Assembly (NCBI GenBank): GCA_027946555.1
Contig: JAPEVC010000253.1
Coordinates: forward strand, 1-49,755
From: Gnomoniopsis sp. IMI 355080
Lineage: Eukaryota; Ascomycota; Sordariomycetes; Diaporthales; Gnomoniaceae
Length of the DNA: 49,755 nucleotides
Direction of reading: 5' to 3'
Below, piece by piece: positions 25,503-37,786 of this stretch (positions are counted from its first letter, which is position 1; each line of letters starts with the position of its first letter). Position numbers and translations under genes: made by a program. A model generated the notes under the pieces. The model made no database searches, was not told where the DNA came from, and saw nothing but the letters and a program-made list of their open reading frames with translations.

Positions 25503-28500
25503 TCACTGCAATTTGATGGCCTCGAAAAGCGACAAGCTTAAGCTCGTGTCATTCTCTCCCACGCTTGGCGTCGTGTCTTTCAAGATTTCCCACCTACGGT
25601 ACGTAAACGCACTCAATTTCTCCCCCGTCCCCACGGCGCTCACCGGCGTTCCCCACACATTCTGACCGATTGAAGCATGCCCCAAAAATCCCGGCACGCG
25701 CTGCCTGCTGCTGCCGCTGCCGCTGCCGCCGCCGCCGCCACCACTCTTCTCTTTATGCGCCAACCTCATCTCCAGGTGCGGCGTCGACGCCCAACTGAAA
25801 ATGTACTTCAGCCGAGAATCCGCCAACGCGTCCCGCAAGTGCCGGATGCACGTTTGCCGCACATCATCGGGGAGCGAATCAACAAATAGGAGAGCGAGGT
25901 CGAAGATACGCTGTGTGAGTTGAGGAACGAGGTTGGAGGGGACGCGAGCGTCGCAGACCGCGAGAGAGGAAAGTGATTCGAGCTCCTGGAGAAGGCCTGA
26001 GAGAACGAGCAGAGCGCGCCCTCGTACTTCGCTGTTTGCTTTGTTGGCGGCATCGGAGTTGCTAGCGTAGAGGGCCAGGTATGAGAGCATGAGCGGGAGC
26101 CAGGATGTGAGCACTGGGATTTTGACGTCGGCTTCTACTGGTGACGCGAGGAGTTCCCAAAGGTCAGCCAGTCGGTCAACCGTCAGGGGGGCTAATTGCG
26201 TCGCCGGGCGCGAGCTCGTTGGCGGGCCACGAGTAATAGTGTCTATAACGGAGAGCAAGGTCTCAGCTACAGAAAAGTTGCTCTCGGCAGGCGCAGCAAG
26301 AGGAGTTTTTGTTGATGGGAGCAGATCGAAAAGTCGAGTTTGTGCGCGGTTCAGAAGATGATGGGTGACTTCAGACGGCAGTGAAGGCAGGATTCCCGTC
26401 CACGTTATGTTTCGGGAATCGATGGCGTCGTCCATGGCCTTCGCGTAGACCTCGAGGGTAGTCTGCAAACGCTCCTGGGGGCTGACACCAGTTGCCTCGA
26501 CAGTAGCCATGCACTGGGACAATTTCAAGTGACAGAATGGGAGCGTAAACTCGTTCGCAAAACCAAGGACCTGCTCAATAGTGAACGGACTACCCGGAGG
26601 GTCGTTTGGGAAAAGGAGTCGCGTTGTGATATCGTCCATCATCTTCCCTACGGCAGGGTCTGCAGTCTTCAGCGCCAAAAGCTTGGGCACGCTGACTTGT
26701 TCAGTCAACACCAGGTTCCTGAGTAGATTTATGAGTCGGTCCTGGGCCTTGGGGCTGGCAAGCGGCACAATCGGCCCGTCCGCTTGACCCAAAGAAGCGC
26801 AATATTCTGTCAACGCATTCCGAACCAGTGCCACAACCTCCTTGAAATGCGTTTTCGGTGCCTGATCCTGCAAAATCTGGAATCGGTATATCTCCTCTGG
26901 CGTTAACAAGGCTTTGTACTCTTTCGCAGTCGGCGGTGCAGTCAGTAACTCCAGGACCTCCTGGACATAAGTCGACGGCCGTGCAGGCTTTCCGGTCATG
27001 TTAGGCCTGCTAGAGACAGCATCGCTAGTCGTGGTCAAGATAATTGAAAAATTGAGACACCCAACGCTGACCATGAGAGGGAAAATCTGCGCAAGCGGAG
27101 GTCGACTCTGAGGGTTGCGCACGCCAAGTACCCACTTGGTCATGAAAGAGTCGAAATGCGGAGTGTCAAAGTGCCGCAATCTGGCCAGTAGAGCTCCGTA
27201 CGCCCGCAGCCTCTCATCAGGCTTGTCCCAGCATGCCTGTATCTTCGGAATGATCTTGTTCAAGAAGCTGTTCATCGTTGTGCGGTCCATGCTCGTCTTA
27301 TTCGCTAGACGCTTCTCAATCTCGTCAAGCAGCTCGCCTTCTTCATCTTGAATCCGGGCAGCCATATTATCACTAACAGGCGAAGATGCGTCGACTGCGC
27401 TGTTACGATCGTTGCGAATGGTCTCTGTGAGGTGATTCACAAGTTGCTCCTGCCCCGGGATCCGCGGCGCAAGCATGGCCATCGACGGCAGCAGCGGACG
27501 CACTGTAATCAGGCCTTGCGTCTGGTTGATCTTGCCGAGCTTTGCCACGAGAACATCGAACAAGTCCTTCACAACACCGAGAGCTCCAAAGGTGGGCAGG
27601 TGAAGGTTGAGGGTATCAGCACAGGCAGACAGAACATCAGCATCAAACAAGCCTGACATCGTCTTCAGGAATTCCGCCAGCGTCTGAAAATCCTCTGCGG
27701 CCTCAAGGATGGATCGCACAGCGACAAATGTCGACATTGGGAATTGTAGATCTTCTTTGCCAGCACCCAGCGTGAATTCGGACTGCATCATAACAACTTC
27801 TCGAAGGCACTGTCCAACCCCTGACTTCAGAGCGCGACTGCTCATCCGAATTTTCTTGCAGAGTTTATGAAGCGGTATGCTGGCGTTGTGCTGGGTAGCG
27901 TTCCAATACAAACCCAAACTGTTCTTGACGCAGTCGATAGCCATGGCCGTATCCATCGCCTCATCGTCCACACTGTAAGCTGCTCGACCAAGCATGTTGG
28001 CGCGCATAGTCTTCAGTGATTCTGGTAGATCAGAGGTGGGCAGTTCTACCAGCAGCCTACTAATCGCAGGCCCATCTGGTCTCACACCATTCGGATCGTA
28101 TAGTCCACCGCATGCAATCAGCCACTGGATGTACCGCATCGAATCGAAGTGGCGGGATCGGACAAGCTCGGACACAAGATGATACAACGCGGTCTTGCGA
28201 TCCATTTGTTCGAGAGGATCCGAGACCATGAACTCCAAAATAACCTGGGTTATATCCACCCCTGCGATTGCCCAAGAAGCCAACAGCCGATGCGCGACGT
28301 AGATTTTGGCAATGCCGGGTCGATACGACGATGTGCACCAATCCAAGATGGTCCTGATCGACGATACTCGGTCTTGCGATAGACTTTGATATTTGGCTAC
28401 AAAATCGTCGAAAATAGGCGCGTAAAGAGCCCCATCAAGCAATTTAATCAGGTTTTGGCGTGCTGCTGGCGGCGCTCGTACGCTCGAAAGAAGCTGTTCG

Positions 28501-30336
28501 TTGCGGTGATTGATCAGTCTGTAGGCTGCTTGATAAATCTCTTCATCCGCAGAGATAGATGCTGCCAACGTATCTCTGTGCTTTGGCCAGGTTGACGGAG
28601 ACACGAAGTTGACAGCGGTTGTGGTCATCAGCGATTTGATGAGTAAGAGTAGTCTTGAGGATAGTGGCGCAAAGATGTCGCTGTCAGGATGTGTATAAAT
28701 CTGCCCCAAATTGTCAGTACGTGTGATTGAAGGGAAACTTAAGTCCAGGTAGTTACCGTTGTGTAATGAGTAAGGAGAGCAGCAACGAGTCGACGGCCGT
28801 ATTTTCTCAGACGGAGTAGGTCCTTCCAATATATCTGTATGATCAGGAGATACATTGGTAATTTGGATTGTGGGCAATTCTCCAGTCCGGAAACAAGCCA
28901 CTCCATGTAGTGCTCACGGTCGAGTAAATGGTCGGCGTACAAATGTGTTGCAAGTCGTGTGCTGCCATATGTTAGTCAGGAACTGGTTCGAAAGCACGAA
29001 CCACTCACGCATAATTGACTTTGTTCTTCCAGTCGCTGTCCCCAAATGACGAGATAACTCCGTCGACGAATTGTTCCACGAATACGGTCCAGTCTCGTAT
29101 CCACTTGGTTTCGCCGCCCATGACAATAGCAGTGTTCATGCCTTTGCGCTTGAAAGCTCTTAATTCCAAAGCGCCGACGCACTTTGCCAGCCATACAGCG
29201 CGAACCGTCGGAATGCTTTTGTTGAGGCACTGTTCCAATAAGCCCTTGCCCCTGATGCCGTGTGGAATGGTCCTGCTGAGCTTTCGGAGCGAAATGGTAG
29301 GGTTGGCGAGTTCCTTCAGCCAGGCCTCCCTCCTTGTGTCCGGTAACGTCGCGCGTGGTGGAGGTTTGAATGTTGAGGGTGCGGTTATTTGTCCATTATG
29401 TCGCCTTGATGCCAGCAGTCCGCTAAAGACTGTAGACAGCGCATACAAGCCAGTTTTATGCTTCAAGCTAGGGAATATGGCGCCCTTGGCTGAGTTGGTC
29501 TCTGATTGGCCGACGGGGATCTTGTCAAAGTAGCCATTCTGGATGAAAGTCTGGGTGAAGTGGTCCTCGGGTCCGTCACCACTCCAGGGCCCAAAATCAG
29601 CGTATCCTGTGGGATGGTCCTTTGCGCTACCGACCCTTGCCTGAGGATCCTTGGTGGACGTTTTTGCGCCGCCATCCTTGGATCCTCCGAGTAAAAGATA
29701 CCGTGGAGCTTCAGCAGGTACTTCCATTTTGTACGCCTTCGGTCTGTTGTCGCGAAGACTGTCTCTTTTTGCTAACGCGGGCCCTGTGGCAGGTATGGCT
29801 CTTTTGCCGTCGGGCAGCGCAAATCGGCAACGACGACGAGGATATGGCAGGGGAGTGTTGATATCTTCGACGTTCTGTCCACCTCTTGAAGTCCTCGGAC
29901 TGCCCATGTCCCCAATATCTGAGGCATCGGTCATGCTGGGGGGCATAACACGTGACGGAGTGAAGGACTTGGTAAGATCGAGGGGGGCAGAACCGGTGGG
30001 TGACTCGACGAAGCCTGAGTGGGTGATATTGTCGTTTGCCAGCTCGAGGCGGAGGCGCGAGGGGCCTCTCCTCGGGGTGCCATATTGTGTTTGCGCAACA
30101 TTGGTAGACTGGCTGGAGTCGGCGCTTGCAGTTGTTGTTGCGGCGGCGGCGGCGGCGGCGGCGGAGGAACCGGTGGTGGGGAAGTCGGCGGCGTTGTTTC
30201 GTACCGGTGAAGGAGGAAGATACTGGTTAGAAAGGGAACGTTGATGAGCGGGCCTCTGCGACAGGCTGCTCTGAGCGCTGAGTGACCTCGAGGGGGGCTG
30301 TCGCTGCTGGACGCCCAGCTGAGGTCGAGAGGGCAT
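25503..30336 (-). CDS. SRB8: Mediator subunit 12 (SRB8/MED12)
   Basis: Subunit of the CDK8 kinase module of Mediator, acting in the nucleus to control RNA polymerase II transcription; MED12 activates cyclin C-CDK8. Three exons: 30336-29009, 28961-28757 and 28700-25503, giving 1576 aa, a normal fungal length. The introns are 47 and 56 bp, and each join restores conserved sequence: VNYATRLATHLYADHLLDRE and LTHYTTIYTHPDSD. Residues 1-240 are Ser/Pro-rich with a poly-Ala stretch. The Med12 domain begins near 245 (YADFGPWSGDGPEDHF) and contains LSRTIPHGIRGK at 353-364 and RAVWLAKCVGALELRAFKRKG. Exon 2 has the conserved IQIYWKDLLRLRKYGRRLV. A long helical MED12 region follows. Near the C-terminus is a Gly/Ser-rich repeat. 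The start is the first ATG of the open frame. Confidence 0.96.
25701..25743 (-). repeat. CTG/CCG trinucleotide repeat in SRB8
   Basis: CTG and CCG triplets on the plus strand encode the Gly/Ser-rich run (GGGGGGSGSGSS) in the C-terminal part of MED12. The tract stays in frame, so length changes would alter only the linker. Confidence 0.75.
30141..30164 (-). repeat. CGG trinucleotide repeat encoding poly-Ala in SRB8
   Basis: Eight CGG triplets on the plus strand read as alanines in the disordered N-terminal region of MED12 on the minus strand, followed by Thr/Ala-rich codons. Confidence 0.8.
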
Positions 30337-33300
30337 TGCTAGGAGAGGCCCGGGAGCGCCATCTGTGTCGAGTCGGTAGGAGTCGGCAATAGTTGTGGCG
30401 TAAAAGGGGGGGGGGGTATGGTGTAAGGCGTAGTGCGTGGAGTTCAGAGGTCGTCAAGAGTGACTTTGGGGTTGTTGCGTTGTCGTGGAGAGAGTCTCGT
30501 GGTGTTGAAGTGAGGTCGGCAGACCAAACGAGGCAAGACAAGGACGAGACAAGGAGACGGAGACAGAAATGGAAATTGAGGCGCCCGCTCGGGTCTGATT
30601 TAGCAGCGACGTTCGGTAGCTTCCGAGCGGCAAAGCTGGAGCCGGGGTGGATGGCGATTCAGTGCCGAGTCGGCGCCACCTTCTCGGATGCTCTTTGGTG
30701 TTTCGTAGTGAAGAAACAAAAGACACAATTGAACAAACATGAACGTCCCTCTCCGACCCGGCATGAGGTGAGGTGAGGTGAGGTGAGGTGAGGTTAGGTT
30801 GTGACGGCGTCTCTCAATGATACATGCCAGGGTAGTTTTAGTGGCTGACCATTTGGTACGCCGGTACGAGACAGGACCTTTTGCTCAAGGGTGCCTTGAC
30901 TTTAGCAGCACCCCAGGGGGGCGTATCCGTACAAATTCCCGCGTAGCCGCGTTACACAGAGCCTAATTAGCTTTCCAGCGAAAAAGAGCCGAGAACGCTT
31001 CCGGCATGCTGGATGAATAAGACCCTTGAGCCTGAATCTGGATGGATCCCTTTGGGTTTTGCCATGGCAGATGTGTGTATCAAACATGGTGTATATGTAC
31101 TACCGTGACATGATATCTCATGTCTGCCTGCCATCACCACTATTTGGATTCGCAAATGTCTTGGTGAATATCACTTATTGGACCGCGGGCCATGTCGTGT
31201 TTCGCCCATTCAGGAAGGCGTGCACGCATCGGGAGTAACGGTCCCACGTACTAAGGTGCCTCGATGGTGTCGATAAGCTTTCCTGTCTTGGACTTGTGCC
31301 TTTGTGCCTTGTGTGCTTTTGGACGGTGACCATCTCCACTCGGTCCATGTTTTGAACTGGTATACCTAGCACCGCCGCTGACAGTGCTCATCGTAGACAG
31401 GTATATAGTATTGCTTCATAGTACCGTATCCATCAATATCGTATGTCTGTTTGCCCAGAGGCGGGTCACCATGTACTAAAGCATGCTTGCGCACTTGGCC
31501 GAACTGCATGGCTTATGGGGCCAATGTGACGTGGTAATGCTCCCACCACGCCTTGGTCTCTCTCTGTGCATGCACGAACCGCTACCCGGGAACCCCAAAA
31601 CAAACATCCTTCTCAGTGCAATACTGCAATACTCTGTAGGTACCCAAGTGGCACTCCTTTAGCGCATGTTCGCGAGCCCAAAGACCAGCCCTCCTAAACG
31701 AATGGATTGCCACCTAGGCATGTTACCCCCAAACCTCCCGGAAAAAGCAACAAGTGAACAATGCTCAGTACAACATGACTCGTACTCTGAACGGCAACCT
31801 GAGAATGGCGAACCTTGATCCATTATACATTGGAATGCCCAGTTATGGTATTTCCTCTTCTGGTCGCTCCCCCCGCTCCAACGCCCAACACCCCACGGAA
31901 TTCCCGGCTCCTAGCTCCCGACTCGGTTACATGCAGAAGGGTTGCTAGGGTGTATGTTCCTACCCCGGGGGGCGTGTGCGCGCGACCCAACACCGCGCCA
32001 GCGCCGCCTCCAAGCTCGTTTCGACAGCGCTCAGCTCTGTAATAAGCGTTCCACACCACTGGGAGCGGCTTCCGTTATTCCCGCTCTACGTCTCGGACTT
32101 GAGACGACATCCGCGTACAGTAGAATCTCCGTACTTGCTGGTGTACCTTACCCGGGCTTGTAATTAACTTGTCGAAATTGATGTCCGTCTTTCAGCCTTT
32201 CTGAGAATACAACGCGAAAACTATCATGCGATATCGCGACTTGGCAAACGAAGGCTTGGAGATAGCTGATCAAGAATGAATCGCTCCAGCACGTCTCTTC
32301 ATGTACCTCGTCTGTGCTCTGGCGTTTCTCGGGACGGTAAAAAATGAACCCTGTACTCCGTTGGGATGAGATCTCTCGTCACATCAAACTCATTCCCCAG
32401 AATATGGTCAACCTGGGAAGTTCTTCTTCCAATTCCAAGGCCCAAGGATCTTGAGCGAATCTATTTTTGATCCACTGTCACACGAGACCGAAGAGTTACG
32501 ATCCACTCGGTGACCACACCTCGGAGCTAGCAACCTTCTGCTTTCTTGATGGCTTGCTAATTCCGAATATAATCCAAACGAACTCGTGTGATTGATCACC
32601 TTTCTACCCTGAGTAACTGGCATATGTTACGGTGTATTTTCCCCTGAATGTTTGAAACATTCGGTCCGTCGAGTGGCGATCCGAGTTCCAGAGCTTATAT
32701 TGAAATCCTGAGATGTCTTCTTTGCATTCCTATATCATCGGCCGTTGTCGAGGCAGTACTGTGTGGTCAATGCGTGGCCCCAGAGTAGGCAAATAACGTA
32801 TGTCGTCAAGAGACATGCTCCATCAAATGAGGACTTCGAGTCTGCTTATAAGGAGGGAAAACAGCGTAAGAGGACAACTTTGGAGTTTTCCAGCCAGCTT
32901 TCAAGACATGAGGCTATTAGTCGAAGTCTGTCACCGCTTATCAGTATAACATGGAATTTGGGGGTGTAGAGCATATTGCCCGAGTGAGTCTCGAGTCCTA
33001 CGTATTCCGTATGGGGTAGTATTTTTCTCGGTGTTCGGCACTTCGATGAAGAAACATCATCATCTGCACGAATCATCGAGAGCTCTGCTCGACAAAGCAA
33101 TGCTGTTGACTGAACATCATTTCTAATATAGGTATCTAGTAATCGTTCATCCCCAACCATCACACACCCGGTTCAGGCAAATTCGAAGAGGGGAAAGCTC
33201 ACTGAGCGACTATCATATGCCGTCACTCACAATGCCGAAAGAGGGAATACAGACCATCAACCTTGCAACGTGCGTGCAAAGGACGAGATTCATCTCATAT

Positions 33301-33350
33301 CTTAATCAGTGACCTATTCAAGCCTTTCGCCCAAAGTAGCAGAATCAACA
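30337..33350. other. spacer between SRB8 and the first dioxygenase, no gene recognised
   Basis: The left 450 bp are the promoter side of SRB8, with a run of 11 G at 30406-30416 and a pentamer repeat at 30765-30794. The rest holds only short unrecognised frames. The dioxygenase promoter should lie at the right end, but I see no clear TATA box. Confidence 0.5.
30765..30794 (+). repeat. (GAGGT)6 microsatellite
   Basis: Six perfect copies of GAGGT are followed directly by TAGGTT, about 430 bp upstream of the SRB8 start codon. Confidence 0.9.
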
Positions 33351-34391
33351 ATGCCTCACAAAAGGGAAATCGAATTTATTCCCCTCCATCCTACCGTCGC
33401 CGCAGAAGTCAAAGGCGTGGACTTCTCCAACCCGATTCCGGACGACACATTCGCGGAGCTCCAAGCAGGCATTGCAAAGGCACGTACCCTCATCTCATCG
33501 TGAACATTCTCAACCATCCTAAAGCTAAACTAACCTATTTCTCCCCTCAACCAGTATGGCGTTCTCATTTTCCGGCGCACCGCCCTCACCGACGACACCC
33601 ACGTAGCTTTCGCCGCACGCTTCGGCCCCCTCGACGACTGTTCCCCCTACACCACAAAGGTGAACAAACCGCACCGCCTCTCGACGCCCTACCTCTTTGA
33701 CATTTCCAACCTCCAGCCCGACAACACCACCATCACCCCACCGAGCGCCTACGCTCACCACATGGCCAAAGGCAACCTGCTCTTCCACGTCGACTCCTCC
33801 TTCAACCCACGCCGCGCCTCCTTGTCCCTCCTGCGCGCTGCGCGCCTCCCTCCTCCCGGCACGGGCGGTGCAACCGAGTTTGCAGACACGCGCGCGGCGT
33901 GGGACGACTTGTCGGACGAGATGCGCGAGGACTTGCAGCGCCGGGACTATGTGGCGGCACACTCGCTCATGCACAGCCGCAAGCTAGCGAGCCCGGACTT
34001 CCTTGCGCTCGCGGACGTGGACCCGGAGGCGCATCCGATGGCGCGGCATCGGCTTGCACAGGTGCACGAGGCGAGCGGGCGTTGGAATTTGTACATTGCG
34101 TCGCATGTGCACCATGTTGAAGGGCTGGGCAAGGAGGCGTCTGATGGTTTGGTGGGGCGGCTGTATGGGCATGCTACGCAGCCCAAGTATGTGGTGCGTG
34201 TGGAGTGGGAGAACGAGGGGGATTTGGTGATGTGGGATAATACGTGCGTGATGCACCGCGCGACGGAAGGGAGTTATGAAGGGAAGTATGTGAGGGATAT
34301 GAGGAGGGCTACTGTGCATGATACTAGTAGTCAGGCTTGGGGATTCAATGATCAAACGGAAACACAGCAGGGTTGGGTTTGGAAAGATTAA
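33351..34391 (+). CDS. TfdA/TauD-type Fe(II)/2-oxoglutarate dioxygenase
   Basis: Predicted to couple decarboxylation of 2-oxoglutarate to hydroxylation of a small acidic substrate; the substrate is unknown. Two exons: 33351-33479 and 33555-34391, giving 321 aa, normal for the family. The spliced join reads AGIAKYGVLIFRR, the conserved core strand. The iron-binding triad is visible: His121-x-Asp123 in LLFHVDSSF and distal His277 in CVMHRATEG. The 2-oxoglutarate-binding Arg is probably 293 or 294 in RDMRRATV. Around 33,800-34,050 the coding strand is C-rich and from about 34,100 it becomes G/T-rich. The gene is convergent with the Cys/His-rich gene to its right, 424 bp away. The ATG is the first in frame and gives the family's N-terminal sequence (IPLHPTVAAEVKGVDFS). 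Confidence 0.93.
33480..33554 (+). other. 75-bp GC-AG intron
   Basis: The only phase-0 boundary that keeps both conserved exon ends (IAK then YGVLIFR) is AAG followed by GCACGT. The donor is therefore GC rather than GT. The branch site ACTAAC and acceptor AACCAG are normal. The nearest GT (33483) would put exon 2 in the wrong frame. Confidence 0.7.
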
Positions 34392-34815
34392 TTGATCTTT
34401 TGTGTCAAGTTACGTGGGCATACTTTCATAAATGCTGTTATACAGAGTATACAATCACAAACACCGGCTGTGGTTGTCTATTGCTATACTTGACGAATTT
34501 ACGGTTTTAACATTGGTCGAGGCTTACTTCTTGGTCACCGGCTGTAGCTGCATGCTTCATTCCAACCTGAGCTTCGTGTTGTAACCTCAAATAGAGCTCG
34601 TGGACTTACTGACTCATCAATATGTATTCTGTACGAATATTTTTGCTCTTCGACGGAGTACTACATTCAGCTCTTCAAGGTGATCTGAATTGAGAGTGTC
34701 ATTAGCGTGTGTGGTCTGCGAGACCGACGCGGACAAGGTGTGTCGCCCTCACCAAGAAACACGCTCTCTTCCATAGAGTTTCTACATTTCGGTGGCCATC
34801 TATCAAATCACACAC
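34392..34815. other. convergent 3' spacer
   Basis: Shared 3' flank of the plus-strand dioxygenase and the minus-strand Cys/His-rich gene. It is AT-rich with no gene. Both transcripts probably terminate here. Confidence 0.5.
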
Positions 34816-37031
34816 TTAGGCCCTGTTCCCCCAAGACCTAGTCCAGTCCTCAACGTCAGGCACAAAGCAACCCATAGCACCATCATCATCGGCCCAATCT
34901 AGAGTCTCGAGGCCCCCATTTCGTGAAATCATATAATCTTCTGGTTGACTTGTGTCCCAAGAACCAAATAAAGGCAATTCTGTGTGAAGCCCCGCATAAT
35001 TTCCAGAGTTTTCGACCGCCTTACAACCTTCCAATGCTTGATGTGAGGCCGAGAAACCAGCCAAAGACGAGTCGCGGACATGTGAGTAGTCGATTGACTT
35101 GGTGGCTGAAGACTCAGCCATATTCGCTCCGATGGAAGCATAGTCGACTGCAATCTGTTGACGCTGAGGCGTTCCGCTTGGCTGATTAGTAGTCGACGGA
35201 GTACTCGCTGGAAGTGACTCGGTGTTGGCCCGGGCGGCTCGAAGCCTGAACTCTTCAAGCAACGTCAATTGGATGTCCCTCATCATGTCAGACAATTGCG
35301 ATCTGAGGCGCTCCTCAATCGGAATCCATTCCTGCTCCAGCCGCCGATCTAATTCCAGCCTAACCCTCCTTGGCAATTCGGTTCGCACGAAATCTTCGTA
35401 TTGAACGAGTCCAGACGATGAGGCAGAAGTAATACTTTCACTTAGTGCTGGTATTTCATAGTCTAAAAGGGATGCAAAGAATTTAGAGTCTTACTCAAGC
35501 ATCTATGCGTTTGTCTCGATTTGAACTTACAGGGACTAGGCACCGATACGTCGTCGGGGAAGCATATCCTGTATGCATCTCGCCATTTGTCTTCCTCAGC
35601 TTTGTTGGTCCTCTTCCTACTTCTCAGTCGACGTTCCTGGGCAAGGCCGATACCTTCTAGCACAGCCCGAGGTTCACCCCCGGGCTGGCGCTTCTGACAT
35701 GGTGTATCAGATAGCGAGTGTGTCTGGAGATTTTCCTCGCTTGCAAAGGTTTCGTGGCATCTGAGGCAGTGAACGGGAAGGGTATGACACCGATAAATAT
35801 GCTCTCTGTCCGTAAATTAGCAGAATACTGGTTAATATTCTCATAGAATGGAAGCGTGGACCCACTTCAACCGGTGAACAGTCCTCCATCCAGGTCCCAC
35901 ACACGACCGCTCCTCTTGGTATCTCTGAGGATTTCGCTTGAAAAACGGACATGCCAGTCTTTTCCCCATGTTCTCTTCCATTTTAACTCGCTTCGACCCG
36001 AGACCCTTGTCTCCATCATCATCAGAGTCCCCACTAGCATCAGATTCCTTGTGACTGGCGCGTTTCCTGTTGTTTCTGCCATGGCTATTGCGTTGCCCTG
36101 GAGTTTCGATGTTCTGGCCTGCACCTCCTTGAGAAAACGAAGAAGTAGATGATTGAGCGTCTGCTGTGGATGTGTCCCCTTTAAATTCCGTGTAGTTGTT
36201 TGCAAGGATCGCATAGCAGTACTCCATCAATCGGTCCAATAGTGCTCTTCTCTGGTAAGATTGTGAGATTGAGCCCGGTGACGAATTTCCGGACCAGTCC
36301 GACCATGTTTCAGCACTTGATGAAGAGCCGGTGCTCGAGGTGGCTGGCGAAGATTTCTGGTTTGAAGGAATCAAGATCGGTGCCACTAGCTGGTCACCAT
36401 TACTGGCGTGATGCTTATCCTTGTTACTTTGCAAGGTCCTGACGGATCTTTGGTCTTCCTCTTGGGCGTCAACACTGGGAGGCCGCACAAGTTCAATCCG
36501 GTCCGCTGTTTGGCTTTTTTCCTGTGTCAAAGAGGTTCCGCGCAAGGCCGCTGACAATGCAGAGTCCTGAGGCTCGGTCCGTCTTTCTGTGCACTTCTTC
36601 TTGGTGAACGTCGTATCGGTGCCTTGGATGCTCGAATCTACCTCTGTGGCTTCTTCCAGAATGTTGGATGACGCACACGTCGATAAAGAGGCCTTGTTGC
36701 TGCTAGCGACCTCGGAAAAGACCTTGGACGCCCAGCTACCGTATTGCTTTAGACTTGATGATCGCGGACTATGATCCGAGATACTGTCTAGGCGACACTG
36801 CTCCAGCAGCGACCTAGACAGGACCGCATCGGCATTATCTGGGACAGACACGGAAAGGAGATACGGCAGTCTCCTAGACCGGTTAGGTGGCGACGCACCG
36901 GGAATATCAAGAGGCGAAGCCGGTGTGTGCCAAACCCCATGGCCGGTAGGGAGTCCGTGAAATGACATCGACCTGACCATCGGAACAGGCGGGCGGTGCG
37001 GCACGAAGCCTTGATAGTGTACATCAGCCAT
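34816..37031 (-). CDS. fungal Cys/His-rich (C2H2-like) putative nuclear protein
   Basis: Three exons: 37031-35866, 35805-35531 and 35462-34816, giving 695 aa. Introns of 60 bp (GTGGGT donor) and 68 bp (GTAAGT donor) restore VHRLKEHIYRCHTLPVHC and VSVPSPYYEIPALSE. The core at about 359-470 starts LACPFFKRNPQRYQ and carries Cys361, Cys377, His386, His391, Cys395, His396, Cys402 and Cys405. It continues with a QERRLRSRKRTNKAEEDKWRD block and FPDD. This arrangement is seen in a widespread uncharacterised family of filamentous ascomycetes. Basic stretches (RNNRKRASHK, GSKRVKMEE) just before the core could be nuclear signals. The N-terminal 350 residues are Ser-rich and disordered. The C-terminal segment (RVRLELDRRLEQEWIPIEERL) looks helical or coiled. 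A role in gene regulation is a guess from the zinc-finger-like core. Confidence 0.88.
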
Positions 37032-37786
37032 TTTTTCGGGGCGAGTATATTTAGGAAATAATGGTATATGCCTTGGGACTCTTTGCAGCTGGAATTGAAA
37101 TCGAATCCTTGGTGCAAGTCTTATGCCACTCTGAGATGCCCCCGCATGCTATCTCGGGCCCAGATGTGGTTTTGCGCAAGTTCGCAGAACTGGCTGACCG
37201 AGGGTAAGCTTGGTCATGTGCCCCTCCTGAACGACACAGCCGCATCGACAGTCCAATCGCGCGTACACCTTCGAGTCCCGACATGTCTTCCTAGCTTGAG
37301 CAACTGACCGAATCTCGCAAGGAACGAGATATTACAAAGCGTGTGTCTATACTTTCGTTGCTATTCGTCCGCAGTAGACCCTTCTTTATGATGCGCCTGT
37401 TGTACCGACTTGCGGCGCCGGACATTCGTGCGTTGCTATTTTGCCGGTCGACTTTCAACTGAGCTAGTACCTCAATTAGCTGCTAATTTGGATCTCGGTA
37501 ATTTTCCGCTTTTCTTTGTTGGATTGTATGGCACTATACACATCTGGACTAGATGTGAGACTGTCTTGACAGTAAATTATCAAGATATACCTAGATAGAC
37601 CTCAGTAACGGAACGAAAGAGACGTGGGGGGCGTGGCTGTGGGGGTGGCCGAGTTGTAGAAGACCCGCATGTCTCTAATTTGATACTAGCTTGTCTATTG
37701 AGTCTTGAATTCATGTATTATACATAATGCGCTTCAGAATTACAACCCTGTAGCAAAAGCCATGCAACTCCGGAATCTCAATGTCC
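37032..37786. other. spacer, no gene recognised
   Basis: Promoter side of the Cys/His-rich gene at the left, with an AT-rich AAATATA close to its ATG, and 3' flank of the membrane-protein gene at the right. No coding sequence was recognised. Confidence 0.5.
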
